DNA of 64,000 nucleotides. It comes from Mycolicibacter virginiensis. Lineage in GTDB: Bacteria > Actinomycetota > Actinomycetes > Mycobacteriales > Mycobacteriaceae. Below the pieces are notes generated by a model. That model saw only the letters and a list, made by a program, of their open reading frames with translations. It did no database searches and was not told the DNA's origin. The position numbers and the translations under genes are program-made. The DNA lies in the NCBI RefSeq assembly GCF_022374935.2, contig NZ_CP092430.2:1612001-1676000 (forward strand), read 5' to 3'. Shown one piece after another: positions 51,238 through 60,882 of the stretch. Each line of letters begins with the position of its first letter. The stretch's first letter is position 1.

Positions 51238-51633
51238 ATGCCCACCGTCCTGATCGAGGTCCGTCGCCACTACGAGCCGGCCGAGGAAGTCGCGATCATC
51301 GATGCCGTCCATGGCGCGCTCGTGACCGCTTTCCAGATCCCGGCCAAGGACAAGAACGTGCGGCTGGTGGTGCACGAGCCGCACCGTTTTGCGGTTCCGG
51401 CGCAGCTCGAGAAGCCCGAATGCCGCACCCTGATCTCGATCGACTGCTTCTCCGGCCGGTCGCTGGAGGCCAAGCGCCTGCTTTATGCCGGGATCGTCGA
51501 AAATCTTGCCGCGCTGGGTATTCCCGCCGACCACGTGATGATCACCCTGCATGAGGTGGATCGGGAGAACTGGGGCATCCGGGGCGGGCAGGCCGCATCC
51601 GACGTCGACCTCGGATTCAACGTCGGAGTCTGA
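51238..51633 (+). CDS. Tautomerase-family protein
   Basis: The protein has 131 residues. It begins MPTVLIEV, so Pro2 becomes the N-terminal catalytic base as in 4-oxalocrotonate tautomerase and cis-CaaD relatives. VRLVVHEPHRF and a later ITLHEVDRENWGIRGGQAASDVDLGF fit a two-unit long-chain tautomerase. The substrate is unknown. The 3' end overlaps that of convergent rbsK by 17 bp. Confidence 0.82.
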   Translation: MPTVLIEVRRHYEPAEEVAIIDAVHGALVTAFQIPAKDKNVRLVVHEPHRFAVPAQLEKPECRTLISIDCFSGRSLEAKRLLYAGIVENLAALGIPADHVMITLHEVDRENWGIRGGQAASDVDLGFNVGV

Positions 51634-52477
51634 ACGCATCCAGCGCTGCGGTGATCGCCTCGGCGCTCGGGGCGCAGTCCCCGGCACCGGCCGTCAGCGT
51701 GGCCAACGCCCCCGCCACGCAGGCGCGTTGCACTGCGCGTTCGACGCCGCCGGCCCATTCGGTCGCCAGCACACCGGCGAAGACGTCACCCGCGCCCGTG
51801 CTGTCCAGGGCCTGCACCACCGGAGCAGGCACGGTGCGGATGCCGCCGGGGCCGCAGTAGCGGGCGCCACGCGCGCCGAGGGTGACCACCCGGTGCGCCA
51901 CTTGGTGGTGGAACCGCTCGGATTCGGATTCGTTGACCACCGCGACCTCAACGCGCTCGATGAGTCGCGCCACGTCGGTGGCCGGCGGGGACACGTTGAG
52001 TATCACGGTCGCCGCGCCCGCGTGGGCCACCTCGGCGGCCTCGGTGGCCACCGGGATCGGAATCTCCAGCTGCATCAGCAGCACGTCGCAGCCCGCGATC
52101 AGGTCCCGCTGGCCGGAATCCAGCGTGAGGGTGCCATTGGCGCCGGGGGCCACCACGATGGTGTTCTGCCCGGACGGGTCCACGGTGATGGCCGCCGAAC
52201 CGCTGGGGCCGGGCGTCGTCGTCAGGCCGTCGGTTCCGACGCCGTTGCTCTGCAGGTGCCGGCGCAGCAGCAGCCCGGCGTCGTCGTCGCCGACCGCGCC
52301 CACGAACTGCACCTGCGCCCCCGCCCGTGCCGCGGCCACCGCCTGGTTGGCGCCCTTCCCGCCGGGGTGGGTGCTTCGCGCCGTGGCCAGCACTGTCTCG
52401 CCCGGAGCCGGAAGTGCGGCGACGGTAAAAACGGTATCGAGGTTCACGCTGCCCACCACGCACACCCGCGTCGCCAT
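51617..52477 (-). CDS. rbsK: Ribokinase (PfkB family)
   Basis: The protein has 286 residues from ATG 52477. The PfkB signatures are VCVVGSVNLDTVFTVAALPAPGET, THPGGKGANQAVAAARAGA and near the C-terminus ALDSTGAGDVFAGVLATEW with the catalytic Asp in TGAGD. It phosphorylates ribose to ribose-5-phosphate, feeding the RpiB step encoded elsewhere in the window. It is divergent from the cyclase-like sensor. Confidence 0.9.
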   Translation of the reverse strand: MATRVCVVGSVNLDTVFTVAALPAPGETVLATARSTHPGGKGANQAVAAARAGAQVQFVGAVGDDDAGLLLRRHLQSNGVGTDGLTTTPGPSGSAAITVDPSGQNTIVVAPGANGTLTLDSGQRDLIAGCDVLLMQLEIPIPVATEAAEVAHAGAATVILNVSPPATDVARLIERVEVAVVNESESERFHHQVAHRVVTLGARGARYCGPGGIRTVPAPVVQALDSTGAGDVFAGVLATEWAGGVERAVQRACVAGALATLTAGAGDCAPSAEAITAALDAFRLRR

Positions 52478-52565
52478 GCAGTCCAGCTTTGCATTCACGA
52501 CCGCGGAATGTCGTGCATCCCCTAGGGTGATGAACCATCCGGTAATCGGGGAAGGGGGCGGCCGG

Positions 52566-54725
52566 GTGGACTCGGCAGCGTCGACAGTGGCCACGGCGCG
52601 CGGTGAGCGCCGGCACTGGCGGTTGCTGTCTCGGCTCAGCATTCAGACCAAGCTGATGTTCATCCTGCTGATCACCAGCGTCGCCTCGGTTGCAGTGGTC
52701 GGGTTCGTCGAGTTCCAGTATGGCGCACAGGAATTGCAGCGTGCGGCCACCAGCAAGTTGGTGCAGGCCCGGGAGGCGCAGCGCCGTGCGGTCACCGGCT
52801 TGTTCGCCGAGATGACCAACTCCCTGGTCGTTTTCAGCGGGGGAGTGACCGCAGCTAGCGCACTCAAGTCATTTACTGCTGGATTCGACGAGCTCGCGAA
52901 TGCTGCAATCACGCCCGACCAGCAGGGGGCGATAGAGGCTTATTACCAGGACCACTTCACCAAGGCGCTGGGTAACCGGACCGGCGAGCAGCCGGACATC
53001 GCCGCGTTGCTGCCCACGGCGAACGCGCAGCGTTACCTGCAGGCCCGGTACACCGCAGGCTTTGTCGCGGAGCCGAAAAAGTCCGACGACTCCGGTGAAG
53101 GCAGTACTTGGTCGGCGGCAAATGCCCAGTTCAACAACGTCTTCGCGGAGATCGTTCAGCTCAACGAGTACCTGGATGCGTTGCTGTTGGACACCCGAGG
53201 CAACGTGGTCTATTCGGTCAACAAGGGCGTGGACCTGGGGACCAACGTGCTCACCGGTCCCTACCGCGAATCCGGTCTGCGTGACGCCTACCGCAAGGCG
53301 TTGGCGGCCAACGCGGTCAATTTTGTGTGGATCACCGATTACCAGCCCTACCAACCCAACTTGGACACACCCACCGCCTGGCTGGTATCTCCGGTCGGCA
53401 CCAAGGGCACGGTCGAGGGCGTGTTGGCCTTGCCGCTGCCCAGTGCGAAAGTCAATCGGATCATGACCGCCGACCGTGAGTGGGAGGCCTCAGGGCTGGG
53501 CCACACTACCGAGACCTATCTGGCCGGTCCGGACCACCTGATGCGCTCCGATTCGCGACTGTTCCTGGAAGATCCGGAGCGGTATCGCCGAGAGGCGGTG
53601 GCGGCGGGGACCTCGGAGGCGACGGTGGAACGCGCGCTGCGGCTGGGAACCACCACCTTGGTGCAGCCGGTCGGCGGGCCGGGACTGGAGGCCGCGCAGC
53701 GTGGCCAGACCGGCACGCTGACCAACGGGTATGCCTATCTGGGCAACCGTGAGCTGACTGCGTACGCGCCGCTGACCGTGCCCAACTCGGACCTGCAGTG
53801 GTCGATCCTGGCGACCCGGGATTATTCCGATGCCTACGCCGCGGTCACGTCCTTCAGCAAGCGGGTGGTGCTGGCCACCACCGGTGTCATCTTCGCCATC
53901 TGCGTGCTGGCCATGCTGCTTGCGCGACTGTTCCTGCAGCCGATCCGCCGGCTGCAGGTCGCGGCCCAGCGGATCAGCGCCGGCGACTACAGCGCCGCGG
54001 TTCCGGCCCGGACGGATGACGAGATCGGCGATCTGACCAAGGCGTTCAACGACATGAGCTACAGCCTCCGCACGAAGGAGGAGCTGCTCGATCAGCAGCG
54101 CAAACAGAACGATGAGCTCCTGCTGTCGCTGATGCCGGAGTCGGTGGTACGGCGTTATCGCGGCGGCGAGCAGGCCATCGCAGAAGAGCATCACAACGTC
54201 AGCGTTGTCTACGCCGAACTGCATGGGATCGACCAGCTATCCACCGAGCTCTCCGCGAGCGAATTGGTGACGACCGTCGACGATCTGGTCAGGCAGTTCG
54301 ACGCGGCGGCCGAAGCCGTTGGGGTCGAACGAATTCGCACCATGTACAACGGCTATCTCGCAGGTTGCGGCTTGACCACCCCGAGGCTGGATGGGGTGCA
54401 CCGCATCGTCGAGTTCGCGTGCGAGATGCAGCGCATCGTTGATCGGTTCGACGTCAAAACCGGCTATCGGCTGAGCTTGTGGGCCGGCGTCAACACCGGC
54501 GAAGTCGTCAGTGGCCTGGTCGGCCGGTCCGGGGTCACGTACGACCTGTGGGGCTCTGCTGTCAACCTGGCCTATCAGTTGCGCAGGGTCACGCCGGAAT
54601 CCGGCATCTACGTCACCGCCAGAGTGCGCGACATGCTGGACGGCACCGCGGAGTTCGCACTGGCCGGCACCCTCACGACCGGCGACGCCGAGGAGCAGGC
54701 CTGGCGATTGACCGATGCGCCGTGA
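52566..54725 (+). CDS. Membrane sensor with HAMP and degenerate class III cyclase domain
   Basis: The protein has 719 residues from GTG 52566, 7 nt after GGGGAAGGGGG; ATG 52530 would add 12 residues. TM1 is at about 28-49, a long extracytoplasmic sensor region at 50-432, TM2 at 433-455, HAMP at 456-508, a short coiled coil and a cyclase-homology domain at 545-695. Compared with active class III cyclases, the first metal Asp is E551 (VVYAELHG), the adenine-Lys position is R591, the second metal Asp is N595 (MYNGY), and the transition-state Arg is Q671 (NLAYQL). D660 and N667 remain. It is the Rv2435c type. Catalysis is doubtful, and a regulatory role is more likely. The stop overlaps the channel gene (GTGA). 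Confidence 0.85.
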   Translation: MDSAASTVATARGERRHWRLLSRLSIQTKLMFILLITSVASVAVVGFVEFQYGAQELQRAATSKLVQAREAQRRAVTGLFAEMTNSLVVFSGGVTAASALKSFTAGFDELANAAITPDQQGAIEAYYQDHFTKALGNRTGEQPDIAALLPTANAQRYLQARYTAGFVAEPKKSDDSGEGSTWSAANAQFNNVFAEIVQLNEYLDALLLDTRGNVVYSVNKGVDLGTNVLTGPYRESGLRDAYRKALAANAVNFVWITDYQPYQPNLDTPTAWLVSPVGTKGTVEGVLALPLPSAKVNRIMTADREWEASGLGHTTETYLAGPDHLMRSDSRLFLEDPERYRREAVAAGTSEATVERALRLGTTTLVQPVGGPGLEAAQRGQTGTLTNGYAYLGNRELTAYAPLTVPNSDLQWSILATRDYSDAYAAVTSFSKRVVLATTGVIFAICVLAMLLARLFLQPIRRLQVAAQRISAGDYSAAVPARTDDEIGDLTKAFNDMSYSLRTKEELLDQQRKQNDELLLSLMPESVVRRYRGGEQAIAEEHHNVSVVYAELHGIDQLSTELSASELVTTVDDLVRQFDAAAEAVGVERIRTMYNGYLAGCGLTTPRLDGVHRIVEFACEMQRIVDRFDVKTGYRLSLWAGVNTGEVVSGLVGRSGVTYDLWGSAVNLAYQLRRVTPESGIYVTARVRDMLDGTAEFALAGTLTTGDAEEQAWRLTDAP

Positions 54726-56089
54726 ACATTTTCGGTGCGTGGCTGTACTGGGCGCTCGGTGTCGCGATCGGCCTCCCGGTGGGCCTGGTACTGCTCACCG
54801 AAGGGCATGTGGCGCTGGCGCGCAGAGGCAGCCACCTCGCCCGACCGGTAGCTCTGGCGCGCAATTACCTGTTGCCGCTGGGCGCATTGATGGTGTTACT
54901 GGCGCAGGTCGCCGGCGTACCGGGACACGATCCGACGCTGCGGATCATCTACACCGCGTTCGGCTTCGTGGTGCTGGTGGTGCTGCTGTCCGGGCTGAAT
55001 GTCACCTTTTTCCAGAGCGCTCCAAAAGGCTCCTGGCGCAGCCGGATACCGACCATCTTCGTCGACGTCGCACGATTCCTGCTGATCGGTGTGGGCCTGG
55101 CGCTGATCCTGTCCCACGTCTGGGGGGCCAGGATCGGCGGCCTGTTCACCGCGCTGGGTGTCACGTCGGTGGTCATCGGCTTGATGTTGCAGAATTCGGT
55201 GGGCCAGATCGTTTCCGGTCTGTTCATGCTGTTCGAGCAGCCATTCCGGATCGGTGACTGGCTTTCCACCCCCACCGCGCGCGGCCGGGTCGTCGAAGTG
55301 AACTGGCGAGCGGTGCACATCAGCACCGCCGACGGGCTGCAGGTCACGCCGAACTCGGTCCTAGCCGGAACCTCGTTCACCAACGTCAGTCGATCCGGCG
55401 GTGCCCACCGGGTATCGATCACGACCACCTTCGCCGTCGCGGATCCCCCAGACCAGGTGTGCGCGTTGTTGTCGCGGGTTGCGACCGCCCTGCCGATGCG
55501 CACCACCGGCGAGGCGCCGGATTCGGCGGCGCTCGGTGGTGGCCAGTACCGCACCACGGTTGCGTTGGGCTCGCCGGCCGACGATGGTGCGGCGCAGACC
55601 ACCTTCCTGCGGTGGCTTTGGTACGCCGCCCGACGGGCAGGACTACACCTTGACGAAGCCGAGGACGTGTTCTCGACACCGGAGCGAGTGGCCGAGGCGC
55701 TGCGGTCAGTAGTGGCGCCCGCGCTTCGGTTGACCGAGGACGACCAGCGCGCTCTGGAGCCGTACGCCACGGTGGTCCGTTTCGGCAGGGACGAGGCCCT
55801 GCAACGGGCCGGCCAGGTGCCGACCGCGATGACATTTCTGACCGAGGGCAGCGTCCGGCTCACCAGTGCGGATCCGGCCTGGCCGGACGCCACGCTGCGG
55901 CACGGTGCGTTCCTCGGCGTCACCACGTTGACCCGGCAGCCCAGCCTGTTCGACGCGCACGCCGCGGAGGAAGTGACCGCGGTAGTGATCGACCGGGAGA
56001 ACATCGAAGAACTGGTGATGACCAAGCCGTTGTTGCTGCAGGAACTGGGCCGCATCATCGATCAGCGGCGTCCGGCGGCATCTGCATAG
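54722..56089 (+). CDS. MscS-type mechanosensitive channel with cyclic-nucleotide-binding-like domain
   Basis: The protein has 455 residues from GTG 54722 inside the cyclase stop codon. Four N-terminal helices (about 5-25, 48-64, 75-95 and 112-132) are followed by an MscS pore helix and beta domain (GLFTALGVTSVVIGLMLQNSVGQIVSGLFMLFEQPFRIGDW, then GRVVEVNWRAVHI). Residues 340-445 form a CNMP-type beta barrel (FGRDEALQRAGQVPTAMTFLTEGSVRL). In its phosphate cassette GAFLGVTTLTRQPSLFDAHAA lacks the Glu and Arg that normally grip the cyclic phosphate. It is the Rv2434c type. It is strongly coupled to the cyclase-like sensor. Confidence 0.85.
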   Translation: MNIFGAWLYWALGVAIGLPVGLVLLTEGHVALARRGSHLARPVALARNYLLPLGALMVLLAQVAGVPGHDPTLRIIYTAFGFVVLVVLLSGLNVTFFQSAPKGSWRSRIPTIFVDVARFLLIGVGLALILSHVWGARIGGLFTALGVTSVVIGLMLQNSVGQIVSGLFMLFEQPFRIGDWLSTPTARGRVVEVNWRAVHISTADGLQVTPNSVLAGTSFTNVSRSGGAHRVSITTTFAVADPPDQVCALLSRVATALPMRTTGEAPDSAALGGGQYRTTVALGSPADDGAAQTTFLRWLWYAARRAGLHLDEAEDVFSTPERVAEALRSVVAPALRLTEDDQRALEPYATVVRFGRDEALQRAGQVPTAMTFLTEGSVRLTSADPAWPDATLRHGAFLGVTTLTRQPSLFDAHAAEEVTAVVIDRENIEELVMTKPLLLQELGRIIDQRRPAASA

Positions 56090-56134
56090 CGGGGCCGTTT
56101 TACCTGATCGGGCGTTCGCCGATACTCTGGCACG

Positions 56135-57388
56135 ATGAGCGTCCCCGTGCTTCCCGACCTGCGCCAAGAGGTCCACGACGCCGCCCGCCGCGCGAGGGTC
56201 GCCTCGCGTTCCCTGACGGCGCTGTCCACCGCGGCCAAGAACAGTGCGCTGAATGCCGCAGCCGATGCGCTGCTGGCCCACGCCGACGACATCTTGGCCG
56301 CTAATGACCGTGATGTTGCCGCTGCCCGTGACGCCGGCACGCCCGAGGCCATCTTGGACCGGCTGGCGCTGACCAAGTCTCGGGTTGACGGCATCGCCGC
56401 CGGACTGCGTCAGGTCGCCGGGCTGCCCGACCCGGTCGGTGAGGTACTGCGCGGCTACACCCTGCCCAACGGACTGCTGCTGCGTCAGCAGCGCGTCCCG
56501 CTGGGCGTGGTGGGCATGGTCTACGAGGGCCGGCCCAACGTCACCGTCGACGCATTCGGGCTGACGCTGAAGTCCGGCAACGCCGCGCTGCTGCGCGGCA
56601 GTTCGTCGGCGGCGCACTCCAACCAGGCCCTGGTCGACGTGCTGCGCGGCGCTCTGGAGGCTGAAGACCTGCCCGCCGACGCGGTGCAGCTGCTGTCGTC
56701 GGCCGATCGCGCCACCGTCACCCACTTGATCCAGGCCCGCGGACTCGTCGACGTGGTGATCCCGCGCGGCGGGGCCGGGCTGATCGAAGCCGTGGTGCGC
56801 GACGCGTTGGTGCCCACCATCGAGACCGGTGTCGGCAACTGCCACGTCTACGTCCATGAGGCCGCCGACCTCGACATCGCCGAGCAGGTGCTGTTGAACT
56901 CCAAGACCCGTCGGCCCAGTGTCTGCAATGCCGCTGAGACCCTGCTGATCGACAAGGCGATCGCCGCATCCGCAGTGCCTCGGCTGGTGGACGCGTTGAC
57001 CGCGGCCGGAGTAGCGGTGCACGGTGACGCCGAGGACGCCGCTGCCGAGGACCACCTGCGTCGCGAATACCTGGCGATGGACATCGCGCTGTCGGTGGTC
57101 GACGGGCTCGAAGACGCGATCGACCACATCAACGAATACGGCACCGGCCACACCGAGGCCATCGTCACCACCAACATGGCGGCCGCCCAGCGATTCAGCG
57201 AGCAGGTCGACGCCGCGGCGGTGATGGTCAACGCTTCCACGGCGTTCACCGACGGCGAGCAGTTCGGCTTTGGTGCCGAGATCGGCATCTCCACCCAGAA
57301 ACTGCACGCCCGGGGGCCGATGGGGCTGCCGGAGCTGACGTCGACCAAATGGATCGTGTGGGGTGACGGCCACACCCGTCCCGTCTAA
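56135..57388 (+). CDS. proA: Gamma-glutamyl phosphate reductase
   Basis: The protein has 417 residues from ATG 56135. ALDH-like fold with [36 protein letters not shown], the cysteine region [15 protein letters not shown] with the catalytic Cys, and the end [19 protein letters not shown]. It reduces gamma-glutamyl phosphate to glutamate semialdehyde, the second step of proline synthesis after ProB at 41784. MoxR follows 15 bp later. Confidence 0.97.
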   Translation: MSVPVLPDLRQEVHDAARRARVASRSLTALSTAAKNSALNAAADALLAHADDILAANDRDVAAARDAGTPEAILDRLALTKSRVDGIAAGLRQVAGLPDPVGEVLRGYTLPNGLLLRQQRVPLGVVGMVYEGRPNVTVDAFGLTLKSGNAALLRGSSSAAHSNQALVDVLRGALEAEDLPADAVQLLSSADRATVTHLIQARGLVDVVIPRGGAGLIEAVVRDALVPTIETGVGNCHVYVHEAADLDIAEQVLLNSKTRRPSVCNAAETLLIDKAIAASAVPRLVDALTAAGVAVHGDAEDAAAEDHLRREYLAMDIALSVVDGLEDAIDHINEYGTGHTEAIVTTNMAAAQRFSEQVDAAAVMVNASTAFTDGEQFGFGAEIGISTQKLHARGPMGLPELTSTKWIVWGDGHTRPV

Positions 57389-57403
57389 GGAGCCCTAGCC
57401 CGT

Positions 57404-58303
57404 ATGGAAAAGCCCGCCGTTCCCGCCACCCCGGCCCGCCAAGCGCCGCTGTTTTCCGATATCGACGACGTCGCCCGGCGGCTGGCCGAGACGGGGTACC
57501 TGGCCGACACCGCCACCACCACGGCGGTGTTCCTGGCCGACCGGCTGGGCAAACCGCTGCTGGTGGAGGGTCCGGCCGGGGTCGGCAAGACCGAACTGGC
57601 CCGCGCGGTGGCCGCGGCCACCGGTTCCGGGCTGGTGCGGTTGCAGTGCTACGAGGGTGTTGACGAGGCCCGGGCGTTGTATGAGTGGAACCACGCCAAG
57701 CAGATTCTGCGCATTCAGTCGGGAACCAACGGCGGCGACTGGGACGCCACCAAGATGGACGTGTTCTCCGAGGAGTTCCTGCTGTCGCGTCCGCTGCTGA
57801 CCGCGATCCGGCGCACCGATCCGACGGTGCTGCTGATCGACGAGACCGACAAGGCCGACATCGAGATCGAGGGTCTGCTGTTGGAGGTGCTCTCCGACTT
57901 CGCGGTCACCGTCCCGGAACTGGGCACGATCACCGCAACGCGCACCCCGTTCACGGTGTTGACCTCCAACGCCACCCGGGAACTGTCCGAGGCACTCAAG
58001 CGCCGCTGCCTGTTCCTGCACATCGACTTCCCCGACCCGGACTTGGAGCGCCGCATTCTGCTGTCGCGGGTACCCGAGTTGCCGGAGCATCTGGCCGCCG
58101 AGCTGGTGCGCATCATCGCGGTGCTGCGCGGCATGCAGCTCAAGAAACTTCCGTCGGTGGCCGAGACCATCGACTGGGGCCGCACCATCTTGGCCCTGGG
58201 CATGGACACCATCGACGATGCCACCGTCGCTGCCACCCTGGGGGTCGTGCTCAAGCACCAATCCGATCAGGTGCGGGCATCCGGAGAGCTGCGACTGAAT
58301 TAA
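57404..58303 (+). CDS. MoxR-type AAA+ ATPase
   Basis: The protein has 299 residues from ATG 57404. Walker A is GPAGVGKT (56-63), Walker B is VLLIDETDKAD near residue 143, and sensor 1 is VLTSNATRELSEALKRRCLFLHIDFP. A lid domain follows. MoxR ATPases act with VWA proteins to mature or insert cofactors into enzymes or complexes. The VWA partner starts 11 bp after its stop, giving the classic MoxR-VWA pair (Rv2426c-Rv2425c). Confidence 0.92.
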   Translation: MEKPAVPATPARQAPLFSDIDDVARRLAETGYLADTATTTAVFLADRLGKPLLVEGPAGVGKTELARAVAAATGSGLVRLQCYEGVDEARALYEWNHAKQILRIQSGTNGGDWDATKMDVFSEEFLLSRPLLTAIRRTDPTVLLIDETDKADIEIEGLLLEVLSDFAVTVPELGTITATRTPFTVLTSNATRELSEALKRRCLFLHIDFPDPDLERRILLSRVPELPEHLAAELVRIIAVLRGMQLKKLPSVAETIDWGRTILALGMDTIDDATVAATLGVVLKHQSDQVRASGELRLN

Positions 58304-58313
58304 TGGACATCTG

Positions 58314-59756
58314 ATGGTTCGCCGCACCCGCCCGTCGCAACCCCTTGCCCCGCACGGAATTCCGGGGCACCTGGTGGGTTTCGTGGAAGCGCTGCGCGGA
58401 CAGGGCATTTCGGTGGGCCCCTCAGAGACCGTCGACGCCGGACGGGTGCTGACCGCGATCGGACTCGACGACCGGGAAGTGCTGCGGGAAGGGCTGGCCT
58501 GCGCGGTGCTGCGCCGGCCCGATCACCGCGACACCTACGACGCCATGTTCGATCTGTGGTTCCCGGCCGCGCTGGGCGGGCGCACCGTGGTGGTCGAGGG
58601 CGAGGAGGCTGATCCGTCGGACGCTGTGCCGCTGCCGGAGGACGCCGAGGACATGCGGGCAATGCTGCTCGATCTGCTGACCGAGAATCCCGACCTCGCC
58701 GACACTGACCCCCGCTTGTCGGCGATGATCGCCGCGATCGTCGGTGCCTACGGGCAATACCGCTCCAGCCGGGGCCCGTCTTACTCGGCCTACCAGGCGC
58801 TCAAAGCGCTGGCGCTCGATGAGTTGGAAGGCAAACTGCTGGCCGGGCTGCTCGCGCCTTACGGCGACGAGCCCAGTCCCACCCAGGAACAGATCGCCAA
58901 GGCGATGGCGGCGCAGCGGATCGCCGCACTGCGCAAGCTCGTCGACGCTGAGACCAAGCGGCGCACCGCCGAGCAGTTGGGGCGCGAACACGTTCAGATG
59001 TACGGCATTCCGCAGCTGAGCGAGAACGTCGAGTTCCTGCGTGCGTCCGGCGAACAGCTGCGCCAGATGCGCCGGGTAGTGGCGCCGCTGGCCCGCACCC
59101 TGGCGACCCGGCTGGCCGCGCGCCGGCGCCGCTCCCGTGCCGGCACCATCGACCTGCGCAAAACACTACGCAAGTCGATGTCCACCGGCGGGGTGCCGAT
59201 CGACGTGGTGCTGCGCAAGCCTCGGCCCGCGCGGCCCGAGCTGGTGGTGCTGTGCGATGTCTCGGGCTCGGTCGCCGGGTTCAGTCATTTCACTTTGCTT
59301 CTGGTTCATGCTCTGCGGCAGCAGTTTTCAAGAGTTCGCGTCTTCGCGTTCATCGACACCACCGACGAGGTGACGCACCTGTTCGGTCCGGAGGCCGACC
59401 TGGCTGTGGCGATCCAGCGGATCACCCGGGAGTCGGGGGTCTATACCCGCGACGGCCATTCCGACTACGGCAACGCGTTCGTCTCGTTCGCCGAGAACTA
59501 TCCGAACGTGGTGTCGCCCCGCAGTGCGCTGCTGGTGCTCGGCGACGGTCGCACCAATTACCGAAACCCAGGGGTGGAGGTGCTCTCGCACCTGGTGACC
59601 GCCAGCCGGCATGCGCACTGGCTCAACCCCGAGCCCCAGCATCTGTGGGGCAGTGGCGATTCCGCGGTGCCGCGGTACAGCGACGTGATCCCCATGCACG
59701 AATGCCGCTCGGCCAAGCAACTGGCCGGCGTCATCGACGCCCTGCTGCCGGTCTAG
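58314..59756 (+). CDS. VWA/CoxE-family protein, MoxR partner
   Basis: The protein has 480 residues. It begins with a helical CoxE region (GHLVGFVEALRGQGISVGPSETVDAGRVL). The C-terminal von Willebrand A domain has the MIDAS motif D315VSGS, then a Thr and Asp in the DTTDEVTHLFGP and DGHSDYGNAF loops. It probably binds metal and client proteins under the control of MoxR. The two genes form one operon downstream of proA. Confidence 0.88.
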   Translation: MVRRTRPSQPLAPHGIPGHLVGFVEALRGQGISVGPSETVDAGRVLTAIGLDDREVLREGLACAVLRRPDHRDTYDAMFDLWFPAALGGRTVVVEGEEADPSDAVPLPEDAEDMRAMLLDLLTENPDLADTDPRLSAMIAAIVGAYGQYRSSRGPSYSAYQALKALALDELEGKLLAGLLAPYGDEPSPTQEQIAKAMAAQRIAALRKLVDAETKRRTAEQLGREHVQMYGIPQLSENVEFLRASGEQLRQMRRVVAPLARTLATRLAARRRRSRAGTIDLRKTLRKSMSTGGVPIDVVLRKPRPARPELVVLCDVSGSVAGFSHFTLLLVHALRQQFSRVRVFAFIDTTDEVTHLFGPEADLAVAIQRITRESGVYTRDGHSDYGNAFVSFAENYPNVVSPRSALLVLGDGRTNYRNPGVEVLSHLVTASRHAHWLNPEPQHLWGSGDSAVPRYSDVIPMHECRSAKQLAGVIDALLPV

Positions 59757-59815
59757 CCCCGCGTCGAGGTCGCGCCCTGCCGGCGTACCCGGACAACGAT
59801 CAGAAAGGGTGACTC

Positions 59816-60868
59816 ATGACGACCATCGATCCCAGCGCACCGGTGTTGGTTACCGGCGGGAGCGGCTACATCGCCAGCTGGATCGTGCGCTACCTGCTCG
59901 AGGACGGTCACCTGGTGCGGGCTACGGTCCGCGATCCCGAGAAACCCCACGGCCTGGAACACCTGCACGCGCTTGCCGCACGGCACCCGGGGCAGCTGAG
60001 CCTGCACCGGGCCGATCTGCTCGAACCGGGCAGTTTCACCGAGGCGATGCAGGGCTGCCAGCTGGTCATCCACACCGCTTCGCCGTTCCTGCTCGGCACC
60101 ATCGAAGACGCCGACCGGCAACTGGTACGGCCTGCGCTCGAAGGCACGCGCAACGTGTTGTCCGCCGTCGACGAAACTCCTTCGGTGGCCCGGGTAGTGC
60201 TGACCAGCAGTGTGGCGGCCATCTACGGCGACAATGCGGACATGAAGGGCAAGACGTGCTTCACCGAAGCGGACTGGAACACCACCAGCACACCCGAGCA
60301 CCAGCCCTACCCCTACTCCAAGACGGTCGCCGAGCGGGCGGCCTGGGAGATCCAGCAGGCCCAAAAGCGCTGGGACCTGGTCACCATTCATCCCTCCCTG
60401 GTGCTGGGACCGTCGCTGACCACGGCCAGCGCGTCGGGAAGCATGGACACCATGCAGCACTTCATCGACATGTCGATGGCGTTGGGTGCACCCGCGCTGC
60501 AGATGGGCTGCGTCGATGTGCGTGACGTGGCCCGCGCACACATCACCGCCGGTTACACGCCCGGGGCGCAAGGCCGCTACGTGGTGAACTCCGAAGTCGT
60601 CAGCATGCTCCAACTCAGCCGAATGTTGCGGCGGCACTTCGGTGCCCGGCTGTCTTTCCCGACCCGCGAGCTGCCCAAGTTCCTGGTGAAGCTGGTTGCG
60701 CCGGTGGCGGGGCTGACTCGCCCGTTCGTCGAGCGCAATATCGGTTGGCCGCTATGCCTGGACGGTTCGCGCGCACGTACCGAACTTGCCATCGATTTCC
60801 GGCCGGTTGCCGACTCCGTCGTGGAGCACTTCCAGCAGATGATCGACGACGGCGTGACCCGGCGTTAG
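59816..60868 (+). CDS. NAD(P)-dependent oxidoreductase, dihydroflavonol reductase-like (extended SDR)
   Basis: The protein has 350 residues. The Rossmann loop VLVTGGSGYIASWIVRYLLEDGHLVRATVRDPEK and the catalytic YPYSKTVAE (Y-x-x-x-K, near residue 165) are those of extended SDR enzymes of the cinnamoyl-CoA/dihydroflavonol reductase branch. HPSLVLGPSLT is the conserved substrate loop. The substrate is unknown; similar genes are common in mycobacteria. Confidence 0.85.
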   Translation: MTTIDPSAPVLVTGGSGYIASWIVRYLLEDGHLVRATVRDPEKPHGLEHLHALAARHPGQLSLHRADLLEPGSFTEAMQGCQLVIHTASPFLLGTIEDADRQLVRPALEGTRNVLSAVDETPSVARVVLTSSVAAIYGDNADMKGKTCFTEADWNTTSTPEHQPYPYSKTVAERAAWEIQQAQKRWDLVTIHPSLVLGPSLTTASASGSMDTMQHFIDMSMALGAPALQMGCVDVRDVARAHITAGYTPGAQGRYVVNSEVVSMLQLSRMLRRHFGARLSFPTRELPKFLVKLVAPVAGLTRPFVERNIGWPLCLDGSRARTELAIDFRPVADSVVEHFQQMIDDGVTRR

Positions 60869-60882
60869 CCGCCTGCGAACTG

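Noticed and set aside
51882..52529. Extension of the cyclase-like gene upstream through rbsK
   Set aside because: The extra residues are an antisense reading of rbsK; the protein's own conserved start is near 52530-52566.
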